Shown in pieces: positions 34,039-47,098 of a stretch of DNA of 64,000 nt. The DNA is from Microstegium vimineum. Taxonomy: Eukaryota; Streptophyta; Magnoliopsida; Poales; Poaceae. Position 1 is the first letter of the stretch. Each line of letters starts with the position of its first letter. The notes under the pieces were generated by a model. The model worked only from the letters and a program-made list of their open reading frames with translations, did not search any database and was not told the origin of the DNA. A program made the position numbers and the translations under genes. The stretch spans positions 4,715,184 through 4,779,183 of the forward strand of contig CM039133.1 of NCBI GenBank assembly GCA_022036555.1. The letters are read 5' to 3'.

Positions 34039-37000
34039 TGTAACACCCTAAATTTTGCTTTATGGAAAATAGAGATAAATTGATTTATTTTGGAATTTTG
34101 TGTTCATAAAATCATAGGAAATAAAACTTTTTATGGAATTAAAACGTATTAGGGGGTAGAAACATGTCTGTGCATTCATGTTGGAGCATTGGGTTTATCC
34201 TTCTGAGTGGATCTTTCAAAATCCAAAACAAGAATTCAAAAAAATATTTATGACTTGATTTTGAAGCAAAAGAAAAGAAAAACAAAATAGGAAAAATGTA
34301 AACCCTCTTGCCTCCCTTCTAGCCCGAGAGGCCCAAACCACCACCTCTTCCCGCTGGCCCAGTTTCCTCTCCCCACCCCTTCCCGCATGGGCCTCGGCCG
34401 ACCCCGCAGCCCACCCAGCCCCCGCACGCACCGGCCCAGCTCGGCACCCAGGAGGATAGCCCGCTCGCCAGCGCCTCTCTCCCTCTCGGCCTCTCTGACT
34501 CGTGGGCTCCGCGTGTCAGTGGGGACGCCGTCGTCTTCATCCTCCAGAAGGAAAGCTCTGCCGCTCTTTCCTTTCTCTCCGCCAGCGCCGAATCCTCCAA
34601 TCTCTCCCTTCCTTTCTTTAGCTCCACCTCGGGTCTATTTAAGCCAGTGCCGCACCTCCTCTGCCTTGTCCCGAGCCCTAGCCGCGCTCCTCGAGCCCCA
34701 GAACGCCGCCGCCGCCGCCGCAGAACACCACCGCCATCGCCCGTTGTTGTCGAGCCGTTCCACTGCTCCAAGCCCTCCTTCGAGCTTCGGGTTTGGGTAA
34801 GGAGAGTCCCAGGGACTCGCTTTTCCTCTCTTCTCCCTCTGGTTCGCCCGCGTGGCTCCTCTCTGCATCCGCCGCGCATCCCGTGTCGCTCCACCGCGCG
34901 GGTTCCGCTCCCACGATCACGATCGGATCAAATGACCCTGCCATCGAGTTTGCCACGTCTCCCTCTCCCTCTCTGCCCTGCTCCCGTCGAGTATCGAGCC
35001 CCGAAGCGGCAGATTGAGTAGCGCCGCCGCACTCCGGCCACGGCGCCACCGCGTCCTCTCTCTGTCTCCGGCGAGCCAACCTCCCTCTCTCCTTCTGTCC
35101 ATTCTGAACCGTCCATCCGGTCTCTGACGATCGGGATTAGAAGTACCGAAGGGGTACGCTCCCCGGTCCACGGTGGACCGGTGGACCGAGGTCCCTGCGC
35201 ACAGTCCGCATAGTCCCGTGGACTCGCCCTATAGCGTAGCGCCACGTGGCAACCCGGCTGGCCCTGCACCTCAGCAACCGCAGTCCCCCAAGGCGCCTTC
35301 CTTCTTTACGCTTTCTTCTCTGAAAAACGTATTTCAGTTCGGTTTCGTTTTATTTGAAAAATCTCTAATTACAGATCTGCCATCCATTTTCAAATGTTTA
35401 TAAAAGATGCGTTTCAAATCCGATTTGACCCAAACAAGTTGCGTTAGCTCTGTAATTTCATGATCTATCTAATGGTACAGTTTTCATCTATGTTAAAGTC
35501 TTTTGAAAATACAGTTTAAATTAATCCTTTTTAATGAATTAATCTTGTATAGGAAATCATGTTAATTTCATATCTCCTCCGTTTTAAATCCGTTTCGATC
35601 CGTTCAAATTGCGTTGGCTTCGTATCGGCATAAACTTTTCTTTAGTGATCTTTAATACCATGTTAATAGCTCTGTAATTTTATGGTTAACTCCTAACTTG
35701 ATTAATAACTATGCAACTTGTTTTACACATAAAATATCGATGCTTTCTCCTTTTGTTTTCAAAATCCAAATAAAATTTTGACCTAATCTAATCAAGGTGT
35801 TTATTTGAAATACTTTATCCACTCTTTTATATAGTTAAAACTAATAAAGCTCATAGTTCTCTTTTATAAAAGCAAACCTTTCGGTAGATGTATCTTTCTA
35901 ACCGTAGCTCCGATTAGTGTGTTCTTCGCGACTGTGTGATCGTAGAGTTGCGTAGATCTCTTTTTAAATCCTTTTCATTGATTGGTGTATTGTTCTAATT
36001 TATCCATGTTTGTATGCTTTGTATGATCAGATGCTTGTGTGGTGATTTGTTAATTATTGTCCAATCGGTGAGTTTTGCGTTGGTGATCAAGAAGTCGTCT
36101 GAAGTTGAGAACCAGTTGAGCAAAGGATCTAAGATTTTAAGGAAAGTATTACATGGGATTATCCTTGTTGTCGTATTCATGATAAGCACTAATTAATCAT
36201 ATGCATGTGTTTCCTTGTTACCCTATAAGGTTATCCTAGTATTGCACCTTATACCTTGTCACCCTGGGAATTTATGCATTTGTGTAGATCAAGCTAGTGC
36301 TCTTTAAGAATAATTATGATCATGTAAACTTGATTAATGATATATCAAATGACAATAAAAGATGACTTTTTAGCAACATGAACTATAGTTGGAACATCAG
36401 GAACTCACACCTGTGTTCTTACACATAGGGATATTTTTGTAAGAGATTACCCCGAGAAAACAGTACTACCATAAGCTAATAGGCTCTGGCTTGACTCAGT
36501 ATTAGACTTTTACTGGTTTGTTACAACTTACCCGAAAGGGGCTCACCTTAGTACCCTCGTAAGAGGGGTGGTACTAACCGTTGAGGAAACTTGTAGCGGG
36601 TTGTTACCTAGCAGTGGAACCTATGAACGGTCTCGTAGTGCACCCTGCCGACCTTCCTTGGTAGAGGGTTAAGAGGCTGATCTCCTCGGGCGAAAGGGCA
36701 ATTCACAACTTATGGGTAAAGATGTACACCTCTGCGTAGAGGTAAAAACTATTATAATAGCCGTGCTCATGGTCAAGAGTGGCTTGGGCTCCTTACTGCG
36801 TGATGTCCTTATGTCATGGCTCATCAGTTGTTATCTGTGATTTATTATTGTTACCGTTCATATAAGCATTATATCCTGTTCACTTGATCATATGGTTATT
36901 GGGCTATTGATAACATTGATGCTACTATAATGCTAAAATTGTGACAACTTAAAAGCTGATGCAGTTAAACCCGTGTCTATCCTTTTTGAGCCTCATGAAC

Positions 37001-37335
37001 CCCATGAATATTTGTTGAGTACGAAAGTACTTACACTTGCTTTATCTTTTCAATATTTGGATAAAAATCCCGGATGGGTACCGGATTGCGAGAGTCTTGA
37101 GCAGTTAGGCTTGTGATCCACCAGTCAGTTGGTCCCTGTGAAGTGGAGTTTTCACCTGAAGATCGGAGTTTCTTACCGTTGTTTGCCCTCTTAAGGTTAT
37201 ATCTTTAACCCTTTATGTTATGTATTTAAGTGTTGTCTTTTGATATTACCTTGTTCTGTGGCTATATGTGAGATTTGACTTCCTGGGCTCACATATAGGG
37301 TACATCTGGTTTTGTTCTTAAAACCGGGTGTGACA
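34039..37335 (+). mobile_element. Solo LTR inserted in the Tat pol gene
   Basis: It runs from TGTAACACCC to GGGTGTGACA (3297 bp) with perfect duplications GGAAC at 34034-34038 and 37336-37340. No internal domain is present. Removing it with one duplication rejoins the Tat pol frame (DNRN then NKARR). Its GC-rich block at 34300-35300 carries only chance ORFs. Confidence 0.9.
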
Positions 37336-38525
37336 GGAACAAAGCGCGCCGCATCGCACGGCGTGCTAAGTCCTTCATCATTATCGATCAAGAGCTCTAC
37401 AGGCGCAGCCCCACGGGGATCCTGCAGCGTTGCATCCTCACGGAGCAGGGTGTGAGCCTGCTGGAGGACATACACGCGGGGGACTGCGGCCATCACATAG
37501 CCCCCCGCACGATCGTCGGAAAGGCTTTCCGCCAAGGTTTCTACTGGCCAACGGCCGTAGCAAACGCCACGCAGGTAGTACGTGCCTGTGAGGGGTGCCA
37601 GTTCTATGCCAATAAGACTCACCTATCCGCGCAAGCGCTACAGACCATCCCTCTCACGTGGCCTTTCGCGGTCTGGGGTTTGGACCTAATGAGTCCGCTA
37701 TCCCAGGCGCCCGGGGGCTTCGACCACCTTCTCGTCGCCATCGACAAATTCTCAAAGTGGATCGAGGCACGCCCTCTCGCCCGGATCAAGTCGGAGCAGG
37801 CAATCATGTTCTTCACGGACATAATATATCGGTTCGGAGTGCCCAACACGATCATCACCCACAACGGTACCCAATTCACTGGAAAGAAGTTCCTAGACTT
37901 CTGCGACAGGAACCACATCCGTGTGGATTGGGCCACCGTCGCGCACCCCCAAACAAACAGGCAGGTCGAGCGCGCCAACAGGATGATCCTGCACGGGTTA
38001 AAACTGAGAATCTTCAGCCGGCTTAAAAAGTTCAGAGGCCGTTGGGTCACGGAATTACCAGTCATCCTCTGGAGCCTCAGAACGACTCAGAGCAGAGCCA
38101 CCGGCTGCTCCCCCTTCTTCATGCTCTATGAGGCGGAGGCCGTGCTCCCCACCAACCTGGAGTATAGTTCCCCGCGGGTCAAGGCGTACGACGAGGAAGG
38201 AAACCAAGCCAACATGGAGGATGCCGTGGATCAGCTAGACGAAGCAAGGGACATTGCCCTCCTACACTCCGCAAAGTACCAGCAGGCCCTCCAGAGGTAC
38301 CACAACCGCCGCGTCCGCAAGCGCAAGTTCAACATCAGCGACCTGGTGCTTCGGCTCAGGCAAAGCAACAAAGACAAGAATAAGCTCACGCCGCCGTGGG
38401 AAGGGTCGTACGTCATGGTGGAGGTCCTCCACCCGGAAAGCTACAAGATCGCCACCATGGGGCCCGACCGCCAAGTCTACTCCAACGCTTGGAACATCGA
38501 AAAGCTACGTCGTTTCTATCCCTAA
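37336..38525 (+). pseudogene. Tat integrase
   Basis: It has an HHCC-type zinc region (HAGDCGHHIAPRTIVGK, CEGCQFY), then the catalytic core: the first acidic residue in GLDLMSPL, the second in a block reading THNGTQFTGKKF, and the Glu in RQVERANRMILHG. The second catalytic Asp is His (codon 37860-37862). The frame is otherwise open for 357 codons and ends at 38525 with a GPY-like region (PPWEGSYVMVEVLHPESYKI). Confidence 0.85.
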
Positions 38526-41031
38526 GCGCCTCCCCTCAAATCACATACACCCACATGTATCTTTCTTTCAGAAGAGTTTCGATATACATGGCGCAGACGA
38601 CGCGGAGCCCGAACAACTAAGCAAGATGTGCTCCCAGACTGTGGTTGCATATCTTGCTCGGGGGCTGGATAAGGGGTGTGCTTTCTACTTTTCCTCAACA
38701 TTCTTCAATAAAATCTTGCCGCGACCTGATCTCCTCCCTGTCTTCGCCCACTCTTGCTTGGATTCTGCCCCCACGCTCGAAAACTTTTCTTTTCTGACAT
38801 TCGCAGGGACACTAGGCTCAACGCCATGCTTACCCTCAAGGGCAAGCAGGGCTCGGCCCGACCCCCGACATGGTTCACCCGACGCATCCAGAGATTGGAT
38901 GAACGCATACAGACCAACAGTAACGGGGACCGACTCCGAGTCCAGGTAAGACTAAGGGATAAGGGCTATAGACGGCCCTCTACGGTCCAGAGATACGAAG
39001 GCCGACCCAGCAGGGTTCGAAACGGCCGTCTTAGGGCAATAGAGCGAGGGGCAAACATGGAATGGACACGCTAGCGCTCATTAGCCTGGCAATCGGATGC
39101 TAGGTCATTCCTAGATTTCGTATTTGAGCCCGTCTTTACGGATGATTGGTTCATGGTATTCCTATCGAAGGAAGGCAGCAGGCCCCCGGGACCCATCGAA
39201 CGGACCCGGCTACTAGATGAAACCGATTTGGGGTGAGCCATGACATGGGCCACCAGCCAGAACCCCAGCGAACGGGAACCAAGCACCCCACTCAAATTTT
39301 CCCGATAGTATCTAAACGAGCGGCCATGGTTCGTCCGCCTCGAGGATAGCATGGTTCGGCTCATATTCCCCCTTCTCGCAGAGGGATGCGTGGGAAACGA
39401 ACAAAAAATACGACATAGAACCGAGACGATTTTCTTTACATCGAGTAAAGACTCGGAGGCTGGCGTCGCACCACGGGGCAAGCCTCACGCGTCGGAGGTC
39501 CACACAGGTAAAAACGACAAACGAATGTCACATTCTTATACGCTAATCCCAGCGAAGGTTACATACTTTTCAGGTGCCACGAGGGTCAGACCAACTCGTC
39601 AGACACCAAAGCAAATACAAGATGGACTGAAGGGAGATCCCGGCCGAAAGCCAAAGGAAAGCGAGCCAACTGCCCCTGCTTCGTCTCTCGGGACGAAGCA
39701 CCGACTGCACCACCATCATCCGAGACCTGCGCGGTCGACTACACCCCCAGAAAAAGGCATGACGAGTTGGTCAAGCATTTTTCTGGGTCTCTCTTCGAAC
39801 GACGGGCCATGAAGCACCCATCGGTCTGGGAACACACCCCGGCCTACTCCGGGAGGGCGTTCACCAGCACCGAGAGGCATTCAGCACCACCCCCATGAAG
39901 CTCAACTAGGCATGCAGCACCAGTGGTTACACAGGTGCTACATGATCAGGGCAACCCCGCGCACGGGCGCGGGCGATCGCTTCCTGACCCCTAGTCCTTT
40001 GAGGGGCGACACTGATGCACCCTCGCCCGAATATGACCAGGCTCGCCAGCCCGCAGGCCCACCGTCTCCCAACGGTGGCGTCATCACCAGCAGGCCCAAG
40101 GAATGCCTGGCTTTGAAAACTCTACAGGCGGACCGCACAGTATTTCCGCTAGACGCATCCTCGGCCCCATGCTATGGGAGACAACGAGGGAGCCCGACCA
40201 TCCCGTGGGACGAGATGACGGGGAAGAACTGCGCATGCCGCAAGACTCCCCCTGATATCTCCCGTCCAGTGACACGAGACGGTGGCGCTCCCAACGCAGA
40301 ACTTCCTCTGAATCCTCGGAGGAAGAATCTAGGGCAAGCCATTCTGAGAGGATGAGAAACTCCCCGCAGGCTGCCGCCCCCATTTATAGCCCACCAGGGG
40401 CGCTCACGTGGTAGCCGGCCCGTGAGGCTACAACACCGCCTACCAACCATATCGCACTGTACACCAGTACCCACTTCAAGATGGTGCAGCACGGCTATAA
40501 ATGGCCAAGCAGATAGCAGGCTCAGGGCGCGCCGTTCAGAGTTTGTGACAACAGAGCGAGCAGTGTTCTGGCACCGCTCCTCGAACGGGAAAGACATGGC
40601 ACGTCCACTTTTGGGCTACAGGGGGCGCAGTCAGACCCTGGAATCCAACAAACACGTCTCCGACCGGTCAATCGTCTGTACTAGCCGAAAGACGGCACGG
40701 CGCAGTGCCGACTCGTCACCTCAGGGCGTGCCAGCCCGAGGCCAACAGTGCAACCCGCAGCGGGGCTGGCGTACAACCAGAGCTTTGGCTCTGACGTACG
40801 GAGCAGTCCACTCCCTCTCCGCCTCATGAGGGGAGCGAAGGGTCAAGCACTGTCCAAGCCTTCCAGATAAGCCCTTAGGAGGAAATATCTCCCTCCTAAG
40901 GCCTCGGGGGCTACACCCGGTGGGTGCGCTCGCGCGCACCCACCGGAATACAAAAACTAAACCAAACCACCATACGCGCTCTCGGAAGCCTCCGGTGTAT
41001 TCCTTCACTACATCGAAGGCTCGGGGGCTAC
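38526..41031 (+). other. Tat 3' internal region, no recognisable genes
   Basis: It is 2.5 kb between integrase and the 3' LTR, with chance ORFs on both strands. Tat elements often have a long region or extra ORFs here; none could be recognised. It ends at the purine-rich tract before 41032. Confidence 0.6.
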
Positions 41032-42116
41032 TGTCGGATACCTAGAAATAGGGTACCCAATTTACTGTCGGATACCTAACAATCACCCTTGGGGGCTCTC
41101 CGCCCCGTCCGATCCTAGGCGACGTTATCACACTCGGGGCTTCCCACCCCCAAGTCAACCAAGACTGCTACTTCCCCTCGGAGGATCTTCGCCTCGCCCG
41201 AGCCAAGGGGGCGCCATCCGTGACGTCGTCCACCCTCAGGGGTTCTTCCGCCTTGTATGAGCCAGGACGACGTCATCCGTGACGTTTCCTTGCCCTCGGA
41301 GGTCTCATCGCCACTAGTGGACAGGGGTGTCCTAGCCCATATAGTCAAAAGGTCCACAGTGGCCTCCGTCCTCAGGGATGGGGTTCAAGGCATGAGTCTC
41401 CATGCCTACCCCTATTTCCCCATATGGTACAAGGACCTGTGCTGCCTAACCGACGACTTACGCGCACTACACCCGCGCCATACCTCCGACGGACACTCAA
41501 ACAGGGATTAGGGCGTCATTAGCCCTGTACGACGGAACGCGGGGGTGCTTGGCCCTGTGCGACCAGCCCCCGCCCATGCCCGGGTAAGGGAATAACGGAC
41601 TTCCCGGTCTCCAGGCGCATGGCTACAGCACAACAAGGACGAACAGGACCCGGACATACGTCTACTGGTGCAATATTCCTCAGGAAGGAAGATAGAAAGA
41701 AGACAAAGCTCCCCCACGGCGGTAGCGCAAGCCGGGCCACGTTCACTCCCTCTCTCCACTGTACTCCTCCATCTCTCCCTACGTATAAAGCAGAAGAATG
41801 GACCCCCAATCTCTCTCTCGACACTCTGAACTCATTCATACACACTCATACTCGCACACACGCGAGATCTCATCACGAACCTCGAAACACATACGCACGA
41901 GACCTGAGAACCAGCTTCCCTCTCTCACCAAAGCTTGTAGCTCCCCTCTACAAGCCCTCCGCGCTCGGTAATACGACCCCGCAACACACTGGGCGTAGGG
42001 CGTTCGTGCCCGAACCAGTATAAATCTCTGTGTTCTCCGAGCGTAACCATCTGAACTCCGACACGCTTAGAAATTCACTCGTTGGCTGTCTAGATCCGCC
42101 ATTTTAGACACCGACA
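41032..42116 (+). repeat. Tat 3' LTR
   Basis: It begins TGTCGGATACC and ends ACACCGACA. The first 32 bp are followed by a second TGTCGGATACC at 41064, a small local duplication absent from the 5' LTR. It shows the uninterrupted sequence across the Tekay insertion site (CTCCTCCATCTCTCCCTACG). Confidence 0.9.
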
Positions 42117-42752
42117 CCTACCTGATGGGTATAACCCCCAAGCCCCTAAGTGATCCGAGAGGGATCAGTCAGGAGTCTTTCTCCGAGAGACAAATGTTTG
42201 ATTCTCATCACATTGCACTCAAGTCTGTTGCCTTACAACTCTAGACTAGAATTGTTGTCAATTTTAGGAAAACATCATTGTAGCCAATTTGGATCCTTAT
42301 TATCCAAATATAAAGAATTATGGGGAAACAAATCAAGTTAGGCTGGGTGGAGGTGGGTGGTGGACAAGGAAGAGAGATGAAGGCGGTTGTCGCAGAGGAT
42401 TGTGACACGTGACAATGGTAGAGGAGGGGCGGACCAGTGGCGCAAATGATCGAGGGGAGCAGAACAGGGAGGGGATGGGAATGAGTGAGGACGGATGGTC
42501 TAATGAGAATGGGGGGAGACCAGACTTAACTGGGTTTGATAACTTTTCAGGTCAGTAGTATATGCGTGTGACGTGTATGTCATCCAAACTAGCTAGTCTC
42601 TATGATTGTTCATGTGATTAGAGACATGTCTAGTAGAAAAGAATCTCTGATAACTCTTCATTAGTGACATGTTTTACTTTACTGGCCATGGGCAATATCC
42701 AATGAATGACGCTTTTTGTTCACCCTCGATCATCACACTGATCTTTTATTAG
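42117..42752 (+). other. 3' end of WAK intron 2
   Basis: After the duplication CCTAC there are about 630 bp without a recognisable element. It ends with the acceptor used by exon 3. Confidence 0.5.
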
Positions 42753-42974
42753 TGGCGTGTTTCAGTTCCACATCACGTACTTATTATCCAAACTGTGAGC
42801 TTCGGAAAACAAATCCTTTGATGTACGAAGAACTATATCCTTGTGGCAGTGCTACTGTGTGCCGTGACACGGACGGTTACTACACATGCAAATGCAAATT
42901 TGGGCACACAGGTGATGGTAAAAGTAAGGACGGGTGCCGGCCCATAATTCCAGGATATGCAGTGGCGATAGTAG
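42753..42974 (+). CDS. WAK gene, exon 3: second EGF module
   Basis: It encodes about residues 321-394. The acceptor TTTTATTAG at 42744-42752 is chosen because it alone keeps phase with exon 2 (A+TG); the nearer TTTCAG (42760-42765) would shift the frame. The module reads NCELRKTNPLMYEELYPC, then VCRDTDGYYTCKCKFGHTG and DGCRPIIP, typical of the WAK calcium-binding EGF. The usual D-I-N-E before the first Cys is replaced by YYPN, so calcium binding may be weakened. The donor GTGAGT is strong and leaves phase 1 (G), completed by CA of exon 4. The first part of the membrane helix (GYAVAIV) is already here. Confidence 0.8.
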
Positions 42975-42979
42975 GTGAG

Positions 42980-42981
<2 letters not shown>

Positions 42982-43037
<56 letters not shown>
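42982..43037. repeat. (AT)n microsatellite at the start of intron 3
   Basis: An AT run of about 56 bp that begins seven bases after the exon 3 donor site. Confidence 0.9.
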
Positions 43038-43042
<5 letters not shown>

Positions 43043-43750
43043 TACGCTCCCATCTTTTTCTTACTTTGTTTTTTTTTGTGAATTGGGGGTTTTCAGTTTA
43101 TTTATTATTAGAAAGTAAATGGAAACATTTCATTTTTCTACTAAAATATCCCAGTCTTATATAATGGTATTATTTATAGCAACAAGCACAAACATTAATT
43201 TTTATATACATGTATGATACTTTACTTGGAGGTATTATTTTTATATACACCTGTTTTTCGAGGGAGTGGCTTTCTTCTGGCCGTTCAGAGATACTTGGAG
43301 GTACAACCAAACACTGCTACACAAAGCGGCTTTAGTCCCGGGCCATGACCTGGGACGAGCAATCCGTGACTAAAAGCCCCCCTTTAGTCTCGGTTGGTTG
43401 CCCTGGGTGGTATTACCAACCAGGACTAAAAAGGTCTCCAGACTGGGCCACTTAGCCAACCCTTTTAGTTCCGGTTGGTAACACCAACCGGGATTAAAGG
43501 TTCTGTTTTTTTTCTTTTATTTTCTTTTCCATTTTGGTTTCTTAATTGTTTTGGTTATAGGTTTCAATTAGACTTCTAAATACGTATTCTCCGCTACTAA
43601 TCTATGTATAATCTCCGGTACTAATCTATGTATACGTGAACATATATTTAGTTCAAGTATTACAGAAAATGAAACTTAAAGATAGTAAAATAGTATATCA
43701 AAGCATTATACACACAGACATGTTAAAACACTAATTCATAGACCCACGAC

Positions 43751-44405
43751 TCAAATGTCATACAAATCTTCATCCGTGTTAGGCACTAGTCGTTCTACGG
43801 GGTTGTAGTGGTAGTCTCCCTTGGGATTGATGACTTGGTCCATCAGAAATCCTACAATTCTTTCTTGATGCGCTTTGATCTTGACCGGTTCCATCACTTG
43901 CTCCTTCAACCATAGCTCATTCAATTTGCAATAAAGGCAAAATACATTAATATACATAAGATTTATTTAATAGCAACTACTAAAAAGTGAAACGATCTTG
44001 TTATATACATATGACGTACCCGCTGTTTGTCAATAGGAGCCCTTTTTGCAAAATTCGTGAGGTACTCGCAGATGTAGAATGTGCAAGTGTTGGTTCCTTG
44101 CTGCTGCTTTAGTACCCACTGTAGAATGATAGGATCTGGAAGTGGCGCTTTCACCTCTGGCCGGTGCTTCTCAACGTACCAAGACCAAACCCTGCCCAAT
44201 AATTGATCGTTTGTTTACTATTGCAGAGTATAAAGAGCAGGAATCAATAATATCTAAAGATTCAAGTTACCCTTTGATAATGTCGATCATATCTCTGTAA
44301 TCATCAAGTTTTTTTTGCAACGGGCATAGACCAACACTGTACTTTTAGGGATAACGAAGACTATGAGTATCCAGTGATAGTTGCAATTGTTTATAGATAG
44401 TCAAC

Positions 44406-44442
<37 letters not shown>

Positions 44443-45663
44443 TCTTTATGCTGAATTGAGTAAGTAAACTAAAATGTGCACACTCACCCTATGTTGTATG
44501 GGAAGAGTATATATTTCTTTTCCTTTTGGTTGATCAAAAACCTACGAAGATTCCTCTCTGTTTGCTCTTTCCATTTGGCGTAGGGAGTCTTCCGGTCCTT
44601 GAATATAATGTTTGGATCTATAAAACAAATCGTCTTTTCCTTGATAAGTCTAAGGTCTCTTATAATGTCCCTGTAAAGAAAGACATGTTACTTTATATAT
44701 GTATATTATGCTACACCGTGAGATTACTAAAAAATGATTCACTTACAGACAATAGCAACTGATGAGGGATTTGTCCAGATCGTTCATGTGGCATAGCGGA
44801 TGTAACTCGGTGAACTGGACGTACATAATGTCATCGCCACGGAAGTAATCATGTTGTCTAATCCTGACACAAATATTATTATTGACGTCTGGCTCAGCAC
44901 TCTTGCACACCTCCGTGTACCACTTATTTAGCTTGTACATTTGCGTGCCAAGTTCATTGAGTGCCACAGGACTGTATAGACTCCTTCCAAATTCATATTT
45001 CCTTATCCACTCATCGATGACCGTGGCTTTCGGGCAGGTTTCTGCGTTGAGCACTTTGGAAACATGTAAACCTGTACCTTTGAGAACATCTTCGAGTCCT
45101 TTGTAATCGATATCTGGAGGCAGGAGTTCGGAGAGGACTGAGTTTGATCCATATTCATTGATCCCCGGGGGCACTGAGTGCTGCGATTGTTCCCCTAGGC
45201 CCGCTTTCTTCTTTTTTGTCTCTGCTTCAATGGACTTGGATATTGTGCGCTCATAGTCTGAGAGTGGGGTAGGCTTAAGAGATTCACGTCTCTTTTTCTC
45301 CCTCTCACTCACCGCTTTCATTAGATCTGCTGGTTTGAGCAACAAGTACGGAGACTCGTCCTTCGTCGCTCTATTGTCCTTGTACTTCTTGAAGAAATCT
45401 TGCACCTTTGAGAATGGCACATCCTCCTCAGTGTTCGCCGTGATAATTTTCTTGTGAATGACAACTCTCTTCCTCTTCGGCTCCGGTGGGGCCGACGTCG
45501 AAGCCTTCGCTTGTGACCGTCGTGGAGGCGATGGAGCGGGTGGTGGAGGAGAGGGAGATGTAGTCGTGTCTCCCACTAGTCCGTCATCACCCGCAACACT
45601 ATGGCCACTTGGTGAATTTATTATTGGGCTTAGCATGGGGGAGTGCCTGCCATGACAAAACAA
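43751..45663 (-). pseudogene. CACTA second gene, 3' part: Ulp1-like C48 peptidase domain
   Basis: Exons on the minus strand encode a Pro/Ser-rich linker, then a Ulp1-type cysteine peptidase. Seen are ELHPLCHMNDLDKSLISCY (45663-44743), KKYILFPYNI (about 44490), the catalytic His in YHWILIVFVIP (about 44375), a QQQGTNTCTFYICEYL block with the catalytic Cys (44199-43963), and a C-terminal helix (43957-43751). A one-base frame change lies near 44315. Known Ulp1 enzymes cut SUMO; here the domain belongs to a transposon and its substrate is unknown. Introns carry GT-AG sites (donor after FPYNI). Confidence 0.7.
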
Positions 45664-47098
45664 CGAGTTATATGTGATTAAACCACTTAGTAATGCAATA
45701 AAAATTTGTTAGGGCTAGTGATGTAGAACGAGATATGATTAATCCGTACCTGGGGTTAGGCTGAGGAGGATGCGCCGGAGGATTGGGGGATACCCCAGGA
45801 ATGATGATGTAGCGTTTCCGCCAGCAAACGAATGCCTTCTCCACATCTCCTACCGTCTTCTCCCCATCACCTCCCTCGATGTCAAGCTGCACATTGATGA
45901 ACTCTTTGACAACTCGATCCACCGAGACAGCAGCATACCAACTGGTATTACTGCTCCATGGATTTTGGGGGTCTTCGTAGGATCCGCGGGAGACACAAAA
46001 CCGGTAGCCTCCATGACTGTTTCGGCGGCAGTCCCCTGTGGAATGTGCATCTCACATACTGTGAGAGGTTGAGTGATGTCATCCACAGGGAAGCGTAGTT
46101 TCGCGTCATCTGGAGCCATTGGCAACTCCGTTGATGCGCAACTGCTTTTTAACTGACCGGGGGGTGGGGTTGATGTTGAATATTGGCCCTGATGCAGTTT
46201 GTTGCTTCTGCAAAGCTGCCTGTACTTTCTTTTCTATTTCCTGTTCCATTCTCTCTTCGAGACGTACTCCGCGCGCATTCGCTTCATGGGCCTCTTTCTG
46301 GGATTCGAGAACCATTTCCTCCATCCTCTTAAACCACGCCGCCTCTTCCGCCTTCTTTCTAGCACGACTTCTATATGACTCTCTATCTTTCGCAAAGTCG
46401 AGCTCCCAAGACACCTCCCTATAGCCTCTCGTACGCTCGCCATGCTCATGATTCCCCAGTGCGTATGTCAACTCATCCTTCTCTCTGTCCGGGATCCACT
46501 CTCCCGTTTCAACTAAGCTTCGAGCCTCAGCGAATCTGGTTGCTGCGGTAACGATTTTTTCTCCATACACCACAACTTCATTCTCAACGTCCAGGTTGCC
46601 CCCTGTGAGCGAAAAACCAATTCTTGCAACGCCCCGGCCAGTGGTAAGAATCTGGTAAGATGCCCTTGGCAATCAACTCCTCTTCCATTTTTTGCCACTT
46701 ATGAATGGCACTCTTGTAGCCACCTGATCCCAAATGTTGGTGGTATTGCTTCTTACTGGCATTCTATTGGTTCCTTCCCACCCGTGCCTTGCCCTCTTCG
46801 GAATTCTTGAAGGCGACGAACTCATCCCAGAATAGTTGCAACTTCACGTATGCCTTCAAGTTGAAATCTAGCGTCAGGTTCTGCTTGATAAATTTGTTGT
46901 ATAATGTCTTCTTCCAACACTGGAATAGCGTGGCCATCTTCTTCATAAGAAAGTCCTTGACTCACGCCTTCAGGACTTCATCTTCTGTGTCGAGTGTGAA
47001 ATGTGCAAGGATGTCCTCCCAACACGCTTGCTTGTCACGCTCAAAGACAAAAGTAATATGCGCTGGAGCATTTTTTCGGTGCTTCCATTCAATAGCGT

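Larger units (their letters stand above)
17761..42116 (+). mobile_element. Tat-lineage Ty3/gypsy retrotransposon with nested insertions
   Basis: The 5' LTR begins TGTCGGATACC at 17761 and the 3' LTR ends ACACCGACA at 42116. Both sides carry the duplication CCTAC (17756-17760 and 42117-42121). The 5' LTR is split by a Tekay element into 17761-18618 and 30039-30378; the 3' LTR is 41032-42116. After the 5' LTR comes a primer-site-like TTGGCGTGCCAGG; before the 3' LTR is the purine-rich CTCGGGGGCTAC. Gene order is gag, protease, RT, RNase H, integrase. An additional RNase H and a 2.5-kb region after pol fit the Tat lineage. Coding regions are heavily mutated. Confidence 0.9.
14026..42752 (+). other. 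WAK intron 2, 28.7 kb, filled with nested retroelements
   Basis: From left to right it contains an LTR-like sequence and PMD ORF (14113-16487), a minus-strand copia remnant (about 16900-17480), the Tat element with two nested insertions (17761-42116), and 636 bp of unassigned DNA up to the acceptor TTTTATTAG at 42744-42752. All larger insertions lie between exons, so correct splicing could still restore the frame. Confidence 0.75.

Noticed and set aside
34319..35269. Several 100-190-codon ORFs on both strands
   Set aside because: They fall in the GC-rich part of a solo LTR; overlapping frames on both strands show no coding preference.
38254..38949. 231-codon plus-strand ORF
   Set aside because: It overlaps the integrase end in another frame and runs into non-coding Tat DNA; no recognisable domain.
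42760..42765. TTTCAG as the exon 3 acceptor
   Set aside because: It would put exon 3 out of frame with exon 2; the acceptor at 42752 keeps phase.
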